The position numbers and the translations under genes were made by a program. Under the pieces are notes generated by a model that had not been told where the DNA came from, did not search any database, and was given only the letters and a program-made list of their open reading frames with translations. Source: Cocos nucifera (lineage: Eukaryota; Streptophyta; Magnoliopsida; Arecales; Arecaceae). From it: a stretch of 64,000 bases of DNA. Shown piece by piece: positions 31,025-42,957 of the stretch. Location: positions 62,001 to 126,000 of the forward strand of contig QRFJ01004291.1 of assembly GCA_006176705.1 (NCBI GenBank). Direction: 5' to 3'. Numbering within the stretch: position 1 is the stretch's first letter; every line of letters begins with the position of its first letter.

Positions 31025-32285
31025 TTATGATATTTTATAGATACCATTGCTCAAAAGTCCAGAAAAGATTGTAATACTATTCAAAATGACATTATAAAAT
31101 TCTTTCTTTATCAAAATTTTATAATTATTTTTGGCCAAAAAGCCTACAAAAATAATATTCAATAAGAAACTAGAATAAAAATAACAATCATTAAGAACAA
31201 TGGAATGAGACTCAGATATAAGTTTCATGATCCCTAATGCTAGAACTGGAACTTATCTTCCATCTCCAATATTTAGAAATCTTTCACCTTGCTCAAATCT
31301 TCTATTGACCTACAACCCTTATAACGAATTACAAATATGGTAAGGGCTTCTGGTATCTAATACCCAGTCAGTAATATCATAAATAAAGAAATTACAAGGA
31401 GTTATCATATAAGTATCTTGCCCAGCAACAATTTGCGTCTTTCTTGGCCTGTTCGAATCCAGGAAGTCAATATATTGAGGATAGTTCTTCTTTTAATACC
31501 CCCACTTCTTGTAGAAGAAGCACTCTGCTTGACTCTTGTCGGACTTAGTCTTCTTGGTCTAATCTTGTACTGATGTCTCAACCTGAACTTGCACCTTCTT
31601 AGACTTCTTCTTCTTGTTCTTCTTTCCTTTCTTAAAGGATTGAGAATCAGAAGAAGATCCTCCCACCAGATTCATAGACTCTTTATGGAGCTAGTAATCC
31701 TTCTCAAAGTTCTAAAGCAATCCCAGCAATCCATGATAATTGACTTCAGGCTTTGTCATTCTATAATAAGTAAGAAAAGGAAGGTAAGACTTGGGTAGCG
31801 AGTTCAGAATAGTATTTTTTTCTAGCTGCTCTTGCAAGAAAAAAATTGAGCTTGCTTAAATGCTCAATCAACTTGATCATGTACAATAAATGATCAGTGA
31901 CTGATGCACCATACTTTATTTAGGCGTTGAAGATGGCATAACTAATCTTGTGCCTCTCAATGTTGTCGGGTGTGCCAAAAGACTCGTTCAACACTTAAAG
32001 TATATCTTCTGACTGAGTTGACTCAAACCTGTGACTGAACTCGTAACTCATAGCTGCTAACATGATGCAATGCACCATAGTTCGATCATTGAGATACTTT
32101 TGATAAGTGTTTATGACCGTGCCACGTGCATTCTGGGCTGGCTCCTTAAGCACCGGATCTATCAAAGCTTACAAGATCCGTTCATGCTTAAGGACAATCT
32201 TCAACTTTCGATACCAGTTATTAAAATTGGGTCTCACCAACTTATTATTATCCAACAATAATCGGAGCGATGGGATAGTGGCCAT
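31025..32285 (-). pseudogene. copia B gag and protease
   Basis: Gag starts at an ATG at 32285-32283 and reads RPNFNNWYRKLKIVLKHERI, then VHCIMLAAMSYEF, INTYQKYLNDR and a Lys-rich segment near 31630 (KKGKKNKKKKSKK). A zinc-knuckle remnant CFFYKKWGY-KKNYPQY has lost two Cys and the His. The protease site is WVLDTRSPYHIC near 31360, where the usual D-S/T-G has become D-T-R. The open piece 31228-31025 is the conserved stretch after protease (SHSIVLNDCYFYSSFLLNII). About eight stops break the frame, several of them TAG for CAG or TGG. Confidence 0.85.
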
Positions 32286-34040
32286 AACTACAGAAAGAAA
32301 AATCAAGATCTAATTAGTAAAAGATTTATTAAATCCAATGATTTAGGCTTTAATCAAAAGGTTCTTCCACTATGTTGCTCGAATTGGTAGCCTCTACCTC
32401 CAATTCGAGAAATTATCCTAATTTTTTAGCGGGTACTAAAATCCACATAGACTATACATGAGCCCAATTTTGGTCGGTCAACCCATATACATCTAAGGAT
32501 AGGTTTATAATCAATTATTTCTCTAAACAACTTCTAGTAATTTAATTTTGTCCTAGCCCCTAATCATTAGGCTTTGGCCTTCACTTAAAAAATCTGGTTA
32601 GGTCCAATTATTAACATGACCATACTTGGTTCATCTAACCAATGAATGATAAAGCCCAACTTTGGTTGGTCAATCTAACCACCATTTAGAGAGATACGAC
32701 CAAGAAATCATATTATGAATGATAATTCCATTAGCCAATAAGCACCAAGCCTTTGGGACTCTAATGATTATCCAACTAATGAACCCATTATCACTCAACT
32801 TAATGAGAGGCTATGATTTAGTTATCATCATAATTATCTCATTTTTAAGAACCTAATAATTTTAGAGGATTTGATTAATATATTTTAAAAGAAGTGAGTT
32901 AGATGAACCAGCTAATCATAATCCTCTCACTGACTTCACCAAGTTAGATTAAGGGAGACCATTAGATAGGCTAGTCTAGGAACACCTAAATCAGTCACAT
33001 TGATTTATCTAGCTGATATGGGTCAGCTTGAATTGTCAAGTGATGTAATCAAAACATAACTTCACCAAGAAAGCCAGGTAAGTGAGATCGATAGGAGGGA
33101 TATGTCATTAACTTATCAAAGACCGAATCAGTGCGAGTAGCTCCCAATTAAAAACCACCGATTAAAATTGTCAAACTTACCTTAGACACCAACTGATTAA
33201 TTAGTTTCGATTGGATCAACCTAACATTTTTAGTTAGATCGCTTAGCTAAGAGTTAAGTCTATTTTGATTATCGTTAAAGATATGGAATTGACCAACTAT
33301 AACTATTGTAATTGATCTAAAGAGATCTTGACTTAATCTAAGACAACAATTGATTAAATTTAGTCAATTCTCTAATTAAGTCCATTCTTTAATCTAACCT
33401 TAGGTCTAATCCAATTAATGGACCTAATTCATTCTAATTCATTAATCCAAATATTATGATTTGTATCTTAGGATCTTCAATTTACAATCCCAGATTCTAA
33501 ATAAAATAATTTTTAATTCTTAATTAAGGTTTGGGCTAAGGGTTGGGATTCGGCATTTCGAAAATAATTTTCATATTTGTAAAATATTTTTATAATATAG
33601 TTCTACCAATTAAGTTTCATATTTGATTCATAATCAATATACAAATAACAAATAATATAAACATGAATCTACTTTAGATCTAATCTAAATATATTCATGA
33701 TTATATACATCTATTTGAAATAATTTTAATTTTAAACAATCATAAATCACCTTAGATCAGATCTAACATACTTATGAACATAAAAATTAGATTGAAATAC
33801 TTTTAATTAAATCATAAAATTTTTTAAATTTAATCAAAAATTTTATGATTAGGATTTTAGATTAGTACATGCTAGGATAACCTTTCTACCATAAGGGATA
33901 AACCTTACAGTAGGATAACTTTATAAGATCAGTCCATGTGATCTAAAATTTTTATTTTTAGATTTAATATTAGATTCTAATTTAGATTTAATCTAAATAA
34001 TAAATCTAAAATAAGTAAAAAATTAAACTAAAAGGATCTA
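32286..34040 (-). other. copia B leader between primer site and gag
   Basis: 1.75 kb of non-coding sequence. It contains repeated GGTTGGTCAA/TTGGTCGGTCAA words around 32480-32680 and many TTGATCTAA-type motifs, but no frame over 60 codons of credible sequence. A leader this long is unusual for copia and may include secondary insertion or expansion. Confidence 0.5.
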
Positions 34041-34055
34041 GGCTCTGATACCAAT
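34041..34055 (-). promoter_or_regulatory. tRNA-Met primer binding site of copia B
   Basis: ATTGGTATCAGAGCC on the minus strand, next to the 5' LTR. Confidence 0.88.
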
Positions 34056-36508
34056 TAAAAGAAAAACCTAGGATTTCTAGCATATATTTTGAAACTTTTG
34101 TCAAAATCAGAATAACAAAAGCTACAGATTAATCTAATTAATTTATAAAATATATAAATAAATTCTAGATCTAGGATTTAATGATATAATTAAATAGGTA
34201 TTTAAATATAAAAATTAAATAAAATATAAAATAATAATGTTGATCATATCAATATCAAAAAAGAAAAACTAGATCTGCTCTAGTCTACAATTGAGATCAA
34301 ATTTCATTACCTTTTTCATGGATTTGGATATCCAATTTCTAATCTAAGGCTGAGGATATCATTTTGAGTCATACACATGTCTGGTCTCTATGAGAAGTCC
34401 ACACGAAGCCCCGACCACGATCCAAAGTCCAGCAATCTGAAAATTAGTATAGTATGCTAGCACTGTACTGATCCTTTATCGACGGTTGATATCGAATCTT
34501 CTTCATCAATTGATTTAAACTCTTCAAGAACCAAAGGAGGAGAAAGGAGGATCTAGAAGAAGCCTTCTTCTCACGTTCTTCTCTTAAAAATTTGTAAAAA
34601 AAAAAATCTAAAATAAAAATCCTAGAGAAGATACTTCTTCTCTAGGCCCTTTTCTCTCACCTAGGCACAACAATTTGTGCCTTTACAAAATCTCACACCC
34701 TCAACTCTGATATGCCCAAGGTCTCCATGTGCTATCTTAGGTGTAAAACCTCTCAAACTTTTCTGTTTTAACTTTCTTCAAATAGAGAGTTAGAGAAGAG
34801 TTTCTGTCTAGGTCAAATACCTAGATAGAGAGTCCAAATAGAATAAGGATTGGGGTGTCCAACTCTTGGGCACTTTCTCAAATTTTTTTGGCATGGATTC
34901 TAGATATTTGATGCATAATTAAATCCTCTTTCCTCCTTAAAAATTTTAGAAAAAAATTGGATTAATTGGTGCCATAACGGATAAGAGTTTTGGGTTTGTC
35001 CAAACTCTATCAAATAGAGTCTAGATCATCACTACTTCCTAGTTTTGATCAAATTCAAAACCACAAACCATCTAAGAGGGATATGAAGGCAAGGATAGGT
35101 GTGGAACCTTTCTAGAAATCAGATTTTTTATGAAAAAATTAATGAAAAAAGCATGGAGAAAGGGAAGGTGGCACCAAGGGAGGAGTCCTAGTCTGACTAG
35201 GACTACATGCTTTGACTAGTCAAACCAAATCTTTAGCATAATTAAAATAGATCTTGATGCAACCTAATTAATGGTATTTCTAATTCAATTAAAAATTTAA
35301 TTAAATTAGATTAAATTTAATTTAATTTTAATTTAATTTTTTAATCAATTTAGAAATTAGGTGCACTCAAGTCTTAGATCAATTGAAAATTATTCTTCCT
35401 TATAATTAGCTTATCTAATAAATCAATTAGACTTGATTCAATCAAGCTCAAACCAAATCTAATTAAATCTTATTCAATGAGACTTGATCTCAGCCTAATT
35501 ATTTAATCAAATTGAGTCAATTAGTAATCCAATTGCTAATCGATTCTCTTGCAATCTTGCACTAGGTCAAACATCAATCGTATTGAATATTTAATTCTAA
35601 AATGATTCTTAATCGTTGATCAACCATTTCATCATATTGAGACCTTTAATGTGTGTGACCCCATAAGTTTGAACCTAATCAAGTAGCATAGGAATAAATT
35701 TTTGTACCAATTAAAGTGACCATCTAGCAATGGTACCCGATGGCCGAATAGGTCGAATGTATAAAGCAACATTCTTAGAACCCATATAGATATAGTTTTC
35801 ATATAATTCATCTCTTTAACTATAAATGCTCATAGGATGACTTAGGGTTTAACTGTCAATCCTGAATAAGTCACCCACATTATATTTTAAAATATCAAAT
35901 CCATCTTATGGATTACTTCAGCTAAGGTTTTGCTAAATTTAAATATAGCAATGCATTATATCCAAACTCTTTGGAGTAGTCAATCCTATCTTGATCACTC
36001 ATCTACTTTACAAGTACTTGATTATGCCTAAAAATCTTTTATCACTAAATTAAAAATTTAGGTAGTTTGGCATCAAAGCATAGTTAGTTGCTTACAAGTC
36101 ACCGTGGCAATCTCAAGTTCAAGGGACACTTATATCCCATCAAAGCAATTTTTGACAATAGAATGCTCTAGAGTTAGTCATGTTCAGTGATGATGTATCC
36201 TTACATCTCACTTGTATGCCATACCAGTGTCTTCACTCTCCTTGGTTAAGAGGACAATCAACCTATATGGCATACAACGACCTACACTTGATAAACATTG
36301 TCATCCTGATTAATAATGTATCATTAGTCATGAACAATTTTAAGGACTAATCAATAAATCCTCTCTTTATCGAATCTAAATAGTCCTACGGACTTAATCA
36401 TAACATAGAACTTCATTAGAAGATGTAGACTTATGATGAAAATGTCAGAATAAATACTTTATTTATTTATAAATTATTTATATTAATAAAAAAGCATAAT
36501 CATTAACA
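34056..36508 (-). mobile_element. copia B 5' LTR
   Basis: A 2.45 kb LTR whose minus-strand start is TGTTAATGATTATGC at 36508; the other end is decayed (TA in place of CA/TG) next to the primer site. It is long for a copia LTR. The left break of the large window duplication (35208) lies inside it. It abuts copia C coding sequence on the right, so B seems to have inserted into C. Confidence 0.8.
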
Positions 36509-37600
36509 GACTGATGATTAGCTTTAGAATATATTTTTCAATATATTTTCTCTACATTCTCTAAAATAGTACCTAAGTAGCTCTTAGGAGGATGAAAAAT
36601 CCTATTTGGTCTATGAGATGGAGGAGGTAGCATGTGGATTGGCTCAGACTAATCGATTTCCTCAGCTTTTCTAGCTTGTTGCTCTTCGAAGACTTTCTCC
36701 TTAAGCCTGATCTTTCTTTCGATGCTACCATCTTGAATAAATTATTTCTTAAGAAAAATTGCATGTCAACTCACAATCATATTGTAGTCTTCTGGAAGAT
36801 TGAAATAGTATCATAATGACTCTTTAGGATATCCAATAAACTAAGCTCTAAGGGACCTAGACTCTAATTTATCCACCTATTGTCTTTTGACATGAGCCAG
36901 ACAACCCTAAATTCTAAGATAACTCTGACTTGATTTCTTATCATGTCATATCTCTATGGTATGGTAGGAATGATTTTAGATGGATTCCTATTCAGTAGAT
37001 AAATAGTTGTCATGAAACTATGTCCCCAAAGAAATTCAGGAAGATCCATAAAACTCATTATAGATCGAACCATATCTAATAGGGTTTGATTTCTCCATTC
37101 TGAAATCCCATTGAGTTGAGGCATTCCAGGCGGAGTTCATTATGAGATTATACCATTTTTCTTAAGATAGTCCAAAAATTTTTGACTAAGGTATTGACCT
37201 CCTTGATCTAATCGAAGAACCTTAATGGGCTTTCCAGTTGCTTTTTCACTTCATGTCTGAATTTCTTGAATTTTTAAAAGGCTTAAGACTTGTGTCGTAT
37301 AAGGTACACATATCCATACCAAGATAGATCATCGGTAAAGATAATGAAGTAGTAAAAGTTATCTCCGATCGGCACATTGAATGGGTTGCATACATCTATA
37401 TGTATAAGGGCAAGTAGATCTATGGCCCTTTCCCCATATCCCACAAAGGGCAGCTTGATCATTTTGCATTCAAGGCATGGCTCATAAATCGGATATGACT
37501 CAAAAGTCAATGGACCTATTAGACCGAATTTTTCTAATTTGTTAATCATGTCTTTAGCTATATATATGACCTAGCCTAAGGTGCCAGAAATATCTTTCAT
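36509..37600 (-). pseudogene. copia C integrase and start of reverse transcriptase
   Basis: The open piece 37549-37283 reads LEKFGLIGPLTFESYPIYEP (GAG-pre-integrase), CLECKMIKLPF, the first catalytic Asp in HIDVCNPF and IIFTDDLSWYGYVYLIRHKS. Below 37283 the frame continues with stops through NGEIKPY and HNELRLECLNSMGFQ-like words. The terminal piece gives the RT entry region, PPPSHRPNRI and ERYLGTILENVEKIY in shifted frames, and stops at the copia B LTR (36508). The second Asp and Glu of integrase lie in the broken part. Confidence 0.82.
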
Positions 37601-37616
37601 TAATACTATCTCTAGA

Positions 37617-38050
37617 TCATTTTAATCCTATGGCATTCACATTTTGCTCGATATTATACACAGAAACATTTACATATAACTGATAGAGACTGTTAATTAA
37701 GAAATCACTTATAATTTTATTTCTTTCAAAAAGAATAATACAAATGTTCTTAAAGAAACTAATTACATAGTTCTCATGTGCCAAGCATGAAACAGAAACC
37801 AAATTCCTACTCGTAGCAGATATATAATAACAGTCCCTAAGAACTAAGACATATCCAGACGATAATCGAAGAGAGTACAATCCAACAGCCATAACAACAA
37901 CTCTTGCTCTATTTTCGATGTGTAGGATCATCTCACTTTCACTCAGTCTCTTGCTATCTTCAAGATCCTACATAGAAGTGCACAAATAAGCACTAGAACC
38001 AGAGTCAAACATCCAACTGGATGTAGAAAAAATTGTAAGATTAGTCTCAA
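37617..38050 (-). pseudogene. copia C protease
   Basis: Retropepsin-like protease. The active site WMFDSGSSAYLC (D-S-G) lies near 38010-37975, just upstream of the open piece 37931-37617. That piece carries the conserved following region (YSLRLSSGYVLVLRDCYYIS and SRNLVSVSCLA) leading to integrase. A TAG lies between the two parts. Confidence 0.8.
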
Positions 38051-38059
38051 TGATGAGCA

Positions 38060-38880
38060 TACCTTTAGAAGGTCCCCCTTCCTTCTTATTCTTCAGGCTG
38101 GCTAGGTATGTAAGATAGTTCCGCTTCTAATGGCCATCGAAATTATAGCGGAAATACTTTTCTTTCTTTGGGGCCTTTTTCTTTGACTCAGCCTTCTTTT
38201 TTTCCTTAGTTTTTTGCTTCTTTGCAGACTTCTTTTTTTCAAAAACTTTTTCTTGGAAGAAGTCCACTCCATAGCCAAAACTAAGCCCTTTGAACTCTTC
38301 AAAGTCTGCTTAGCAATGATCAGCATGTTCATCAACTCAGCCAAGGTGCACTGGAGCTTATTTATATGAAAGTTCATGATAAACTGTTCATACGAATCAG
38401 TCAAAGACTGCAGGATCACATCAATCTGCAGGTCCTTATCTATCAAGACATCGAGCTTCTCAAGCTCTTCAAGATCCTTGATCATTGCTAGGCAATGATC
38501 TTGGACTGATTGCCCATCATACATTTGTGCCTTAAAAAGTCTTCTTGAGACTTGATAACGCACTGTGCATTATACAACTCTTGTAGGTGAGCCAACATAT
38601 AGCGTGTAGTCCTAATGTCCTCATGTTGACGCTACAGCTCATCAGACATTGAGCTTAACATGTAGCACCTGACCTTATTCTCATCATCTAACCATTTTTT
38701 ATGAAATGCTCTCTGATCAGTGGTCAGACGGACTAGGAGAGTGAAAAATTTCTGATCTAGTACATAGGTCAGCTTTTCAGAACTCCAAATGATTTTTAAA
38801 TTTTTGAGCCAATCCTTATAATTAGGTCCAGTCAACCTATAGATATCTAGGATTCAGACTAGGAGGTTTGACGCAGACAT
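38060..38880 (-). pseudogene. copia C gag
   Basis: Gag capsid protein. ATG at 38880-38878, a stop after eight codons, then 38835-38632 with TGPNYKDWLKNLKIIW, TDQRAFHKKWLDDENKVRCYMLSSMSDEL. The piece 38563-38102 gives the UBN2-type core YDGQSVQDHCLAMIKDLEEL, VILQSLTDSYEQFIMNFHIN and a Lys/Arg-rich basic tail. A decayed zinc knuckle (YFRYNFDGH-KRNY; expected CxxCxxxxHxxxxC) is at about 38160-38110. Three frames are needed to read it through. Confidence 0.85.
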
Positions 38881-39286
38881 CTTCCTATAGAGAGTCAAAG
38901 TTTCTAGTTAGATTTATAATTGGCTTAACCAATTTATTTAGAAGTTTATTTTTTAAACAAATTTAGGCTTTCACTATTTTCTCAAATTCCTATACTCTCT
39001 TCATAGAGATACAAAAATCTCCACAATCAAAAACTTTTAGTGGATGGTGCGGCCCCATCGATTGGCTCATCACCTCACTTAATAGCTATTGATGATGGGT
39101 CAGCCGAAGAGTGGACAACTCTTGTCCAATATTTCTTCAAACATAGTGCATCTAAACTTGGCCTCTAATTCATGAAGCTCACCATGCCTGAAATATTACT
39201 CTACTCCTTAGTTAAGTCAGACCCATTGTTTGCATGAACTAGATTCATGATTAGAACCCTCACCGTATTTAGAATATTGAGCCCAA
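38881..39286 (-). other. copia C leader fragment
   Basis: Upstream of the C gag on the minus strand, with no coding signal. It is cut by the LTR of gypsy D at 39287, so the C primer site and 5' LTR are missing here. Confidence 0.55.
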
Positions 39287-40513
39287 TGATAAGTGATAAA
39301 AATATACTAATAAAAGTATTAAATTATAAAATAAATTAATCTATTTTATTAAAAATTGATACTTTTGTTAATCTTATGTAGGAAAGAAGGCCACCAATGT
39401 GAAGATCTCATTTTTCTGGTTTAGATGAAAAAAATCTCAGGCAAAATGGACTTCAAACGAGCCCAGAATTAAATTTCAAAAAAAAAAAAAAAAAGAGAGA
39501 GAGAGACAAAGAGAGAGACGGGGAGAAAGAGAGAGATGGGGAGAAAAAGAGAGAGGGAGAAAGAGAGAGAGAAAGAGAGAGGAGAGAGATAAAAGAAAAG
39601 TGATTTGTGAGAAAATCAAAAAAGAGTTTTTGATTTTTCTTCGACGATCAAGACATCGATCAAGGAGCCTCTTCTTCTTCGCCAAGTTCTCCACATCAAG
39701 AGCAGCAGACAATCAATTTCAGCAATCAAACAGTCTAATTTCTTCATGCTTTTTATTTTATTTGCTATTTTTGAATTTGTTATCATGAACTAAATTTTAT
39801 TTTACTAAGGCTAAGGTGTAGCCACTCTTTTGATGCAATATTCAGTATGATTTATTTTTAAATTTTATTCATGAGGAGTATATAAATCTGATCTTAATGC
39901 TTTTAGATTACTGGCCATCTTCTAATTGATCTGATGAACATAGATGTTACGGACCAAGTACATCTATGTTAATGCTTCTTGATTATATACCTTGTATTAT
40001 GAATCAAATTAGAATTCATATGCATGCGGGAATTTTAGTGCGCTTTGGACGCAGCGTATTTTAATTAGAGGGTTTCACAAAACCTAATGCATTAATATTT
40101 ATTTAAATTACACCTGGACCAAAGGATAATTAATAAATATTAATAGTTTTGCTATGCCTGGACCAAAGGGATAGTGAATAAATTAGGAGACTCCACCGTC
40201 ACATGAAATAAAATTAATCTAAAAATCTGAATATTGTATTGACTGAGTTGGTGAACCGATTGCCTTAGTAATCCATTGCTCTTGAATTTAAAACCCTAAT
40301 AATTTACACTCTCTCTATTTAATTAAAAACTTTTAATTATTTTTTTTATTTTTTCTTTAATTTCTTATTCTCATAAATCGATCTTCTAAATAAAGCATAG
40401 GAAAGAGCTTTTCAGTACTTATTTTTCAATCCTCTAGGGACGATACTCTACTCATTCACTTTATTACTTGATCGACTGGTGCACTTGCCATAGCTATAAA
40501 TTAGCATGCATCA
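39287..40513 (+). mobile_element. gypsy D 5' LTR
   Basis: About 1227 bp from TGATAAGTGATAAAAATATAC to GCATGCATCA, six bases before the primer site. It holds a poly-A/GA-rich simple stretch (AGAGAGAGA, 39478-39600) that gives meaningless Arg/Glu or Leu/Ser-rich frames. The left boundary is placed by analogy with E and could shift by seven bases. Confidence 0.75.
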
Positions 40514-40519
40514 AGTTTT

Positions 40520-40537
40520 TGGCGCCGTTGCCGGGGA
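40520..40537 (+). promoter_or_regulatory. primer binding site of gypsy D (intact)
   Basis: TGGCGCCGTTGCCGGGGA, the classic site of Athila-type plant gypsy elements. The copy at 56783-56800 has one G-to-A change. Confidence 0.93.
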
Positions 40538-40718
40538 TTGTGTCTAAAATAATATTAAAATTTTGATCCTAGCTTTACTTTAGAAATTTATTTTTAATTT
40601 TTATTATTAAAAAAAAAAAAATTTAGTGCATGACACGTACTGGACATAGTAACTTACTACCTTCTAGATCCAGAAATTGAAAGGAACCTATTAGAAGACT
40701 ACAACACAAGAGAGAAAC

Positions 40719-42020
40719 ATGGCAGCTGAAGATCCTAACGACATCAATCTAGGATTGGATATGGCGACTGAAGGACAGCATGAAGCTATTCGACCAGTAC
40801 ATCATCCATTAAATGATTACATCACACCATCTGTAGCCGATGCAGCTTCGAGCATCAGGAGACCGCCTGTACGAGCAAACAACTTCGAAATAAAATCGAC
40901 GATGATCCAGATGATTCAATCAACTGTCCAATTCAGTGGACACGTGCATGATGATCCGAATGCCCATATTTCTAATTTTCTTGAACTTTGTGATACTTTT
41001 AAAATTAATGGGGTGTCGGATGATGCTATTAGATTAAGGTTATTTCCTTTCTCTTTACGGGATAAAGCTAAAAATTGGCTTCATTCTCTTCCTGCAGGTT
41101 CTATCACAACTTGGGATGTCCTAGCCCAAAAATTCTTAGCCAAGTACTTTCCACCTTCCAAGACTGCTAAGATGCGCAACGATATCACTTCTTTTATGCA
41201 GATGGACATGGAGACACTATATGAGGCTTGGGAGCATTTCAAGGAAACTGCTGAGGAGATGTCCACATCATCAACTATCCGTATGGCTTCAGGTACAAAC
41301 TTTCTATAATGGTTTATCTCCTACTAATCGATTCTATGATTGATGCAGCAGCAGGAGGAACCATTAATCAAAAAATGGAGGAAGAAGCCTTCGATCTGAT
41401 CGATGAGATGGCATCAAATAGCTATCAATGGCAGACAGAAGCGCATGATGCCAAAAAGACTAGCAGCTGTGCAGGGAGTAGATTGCGTGCCAACCTTACT
41501 AGCTGAAATTGCAGCCCTTAGAGCCGAAGTCAACAACTTAAAGGGAACAGCTATGCATGTTCAGAGCATTACTTGTGACCTGTGTGGAGGAGGACACGAT
41601 ACGAGCAATTGCCAGACAGGTAATCCTTTTGCTAAAACAACTGATACAGCTAATTATATTGGTAATTTTTTTCAGGCCGCAACAAAACAATCCCTACTCC
41701 AACACATACAATCAAGGGTGGAGGCAGCACCCAAATTTCTCATGGAGCAATCAAAATGCAGCACAACAGCCACCCCCGGGATTCCAAGTACCTGAAAAGA
41801 AGTCCAACATGGAAGAGCTGATGGTCAAATTTATGCAAAACCAAGAAGCAACTATAAAAAATTTGGAAGCCAAACTTAGGCAGGACCAAACAGCAGCAAT
41901 TCGAAACTTGGAGATGCAAATAGGTCAAATGGCTAAGATAATCTCCGAGAGACCTCAAGGATCCTTGCCAAGCAATACGGAGACAATCCAAGGGAGCAAG
42001 TCAATGCTATCACCCTAAGA
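40719..42020 (+). pseudogene. gypsy D gag
   Basis: Athila-like gag. The open piece 40719-41309 (196 residues) holds NNFEIKSTMIQMIQSTVQF, HISNFLELCDTFKINGVSDD, LRLFPFSLRDKAKNWLHSLP and TLYEAWEHFKE: a nearly complete retrotransposon_gag domain with a clean ATG shortly after the primer site. A frame change near 41300 leads to GFRYKL-like sequence and MIDAAAGGTINQK. A zinc knuckle CDLCGGGHDTSNC is at about 41578-41616. The tail 41557-42018 is Gln/Asn-rich (FMQNQEATIKNLEAKL, MQIGQMAKIISERPQGSLPS). Only two or three shifts break it, so it is younger or less decayed than E. Confidence 0.88.
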
Positions 42021-42957
42021 AGTGGTACAAAGCTGGAGGAGCCACATCAGAAGAAAGAGACTGAAGAGCCAACTACAAATAAGGAACCATCAACTAAAAT
42101 TCGTCAGTCACCAAAACAACCAGCAGATGGATGGTCTCCAGGTATACGATTTGCTGATCCAAATGTGAAGCCCTACGTGCCGCCACTACCATTTCCAGAG
42201 AGACAAATACAGCATCCAGATAAGGAAATTTTCTAACTTTTTCAAAATTTTAAAGAATTTACATATTAATATTCCTTTTGTAGATGCTATTACTCAAATG
42301 CCCAGGTATGCCAAGTTTCTCAAAGAAATCTTAACAAATAAGAAAAAGCTGAAGGAGCATGAGAGAATAAATTTGAATGAAGAATGCTCAGCAATACTTC
42401 AAAATAAATTACCACAGAAGCTAAAAGATCCAGGGAGTTTTACTATCCCCTGCATTATTGGTGATTGTAGTTTTGATAAAGTTTTATGTGATTTAGGAGC
42501 AAGCATTAATCTCATGCCTTTTTCTATTTTCAGGAAGCTGGGTCTAGGAGAACCAAAGCCTACCACTATTACTCTTCAATTAGCCGACAGATCCATTAAA
42601 TATCCAAGAGGTATAGTGGAGGATGTCTTGGTAAAGGTAAACAAGTTTATTTTTCCTGTTGATTTTATTGTTCTTGATATGGAAGAAGATTATGATGTAC
42701 CCCTTATTTTAGGGAGACCCTTTTTAGCTACTGGAGGAGCTTTAATAGATGTTCAACAAGAAAAATTAATTCTTAGAGTCCAAGATGAACAAGTTACTTT
42801 TAATGTTTTCAAAGATACTAAACAAACTGATGATAATCAAACTTATTTTCTAATTGATATTATTGACAATCCATTATATGAGAATTCTGTAGAAAATAGG
42901 TTTGAGACTATAAAAGCGAGCAATGTCAAATTGAAAGAAGGACTCGATCAAACATGA
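42020..42957 (+). pseudogene. gypsy D aspartic protease
   Basis: The open piece 42298-42957 (219 residues) begins MPRYAKFLKEILTNKKKLKE and carries GSFTIPCIIG, the active-site DLGAS at 42490-42504, DVLVKVNKFIFPVDFIVLDM and the flap-like PLILGRPFLATGG. The upstream segment 42020-42297 (FADPNVKPYVPPLPFPERQI) links it to gag. It is nearly intact and ends in a stop at 42957 with no polymerase following. Because the frame survives, a gag-protease protein may have been the element's real product. Confidence 0.85.

Larger units (their letters stand above)
29925..36508 (-). mobile_element. Ty1/copia element B, 5' half
   Basis: On the minus strand: 5' LTR (36508-34056), tRNA-Met primer site, 1.75 kb leader, gag, protease, integrase. 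It ends at 29925, just after the integrase tail, where a CACTA terminus begins. RT, RNase H and 3' LTR are not present next to it; the RNase H and LTR at 1-1610 are candidates for its far end, but the LTRs do not align well by eye. The whole frame is interrupted by stops and small shifts. Confidence 0.8.

Noticed and set aside
1..36508. Firm claim that A and B are the two ends of one copia
   Set aside because: By eye the LTRs at 1-976 and 34056-36508 do not align convincingly, so it is kept only as a hypothesis.
39476..39712. Leu/Ser-rich or Arg/Glu-rich frames at 39476-39712 and 55604-55928
   Set aside because: They translate a GA-rich simple repeat in the D LTR.
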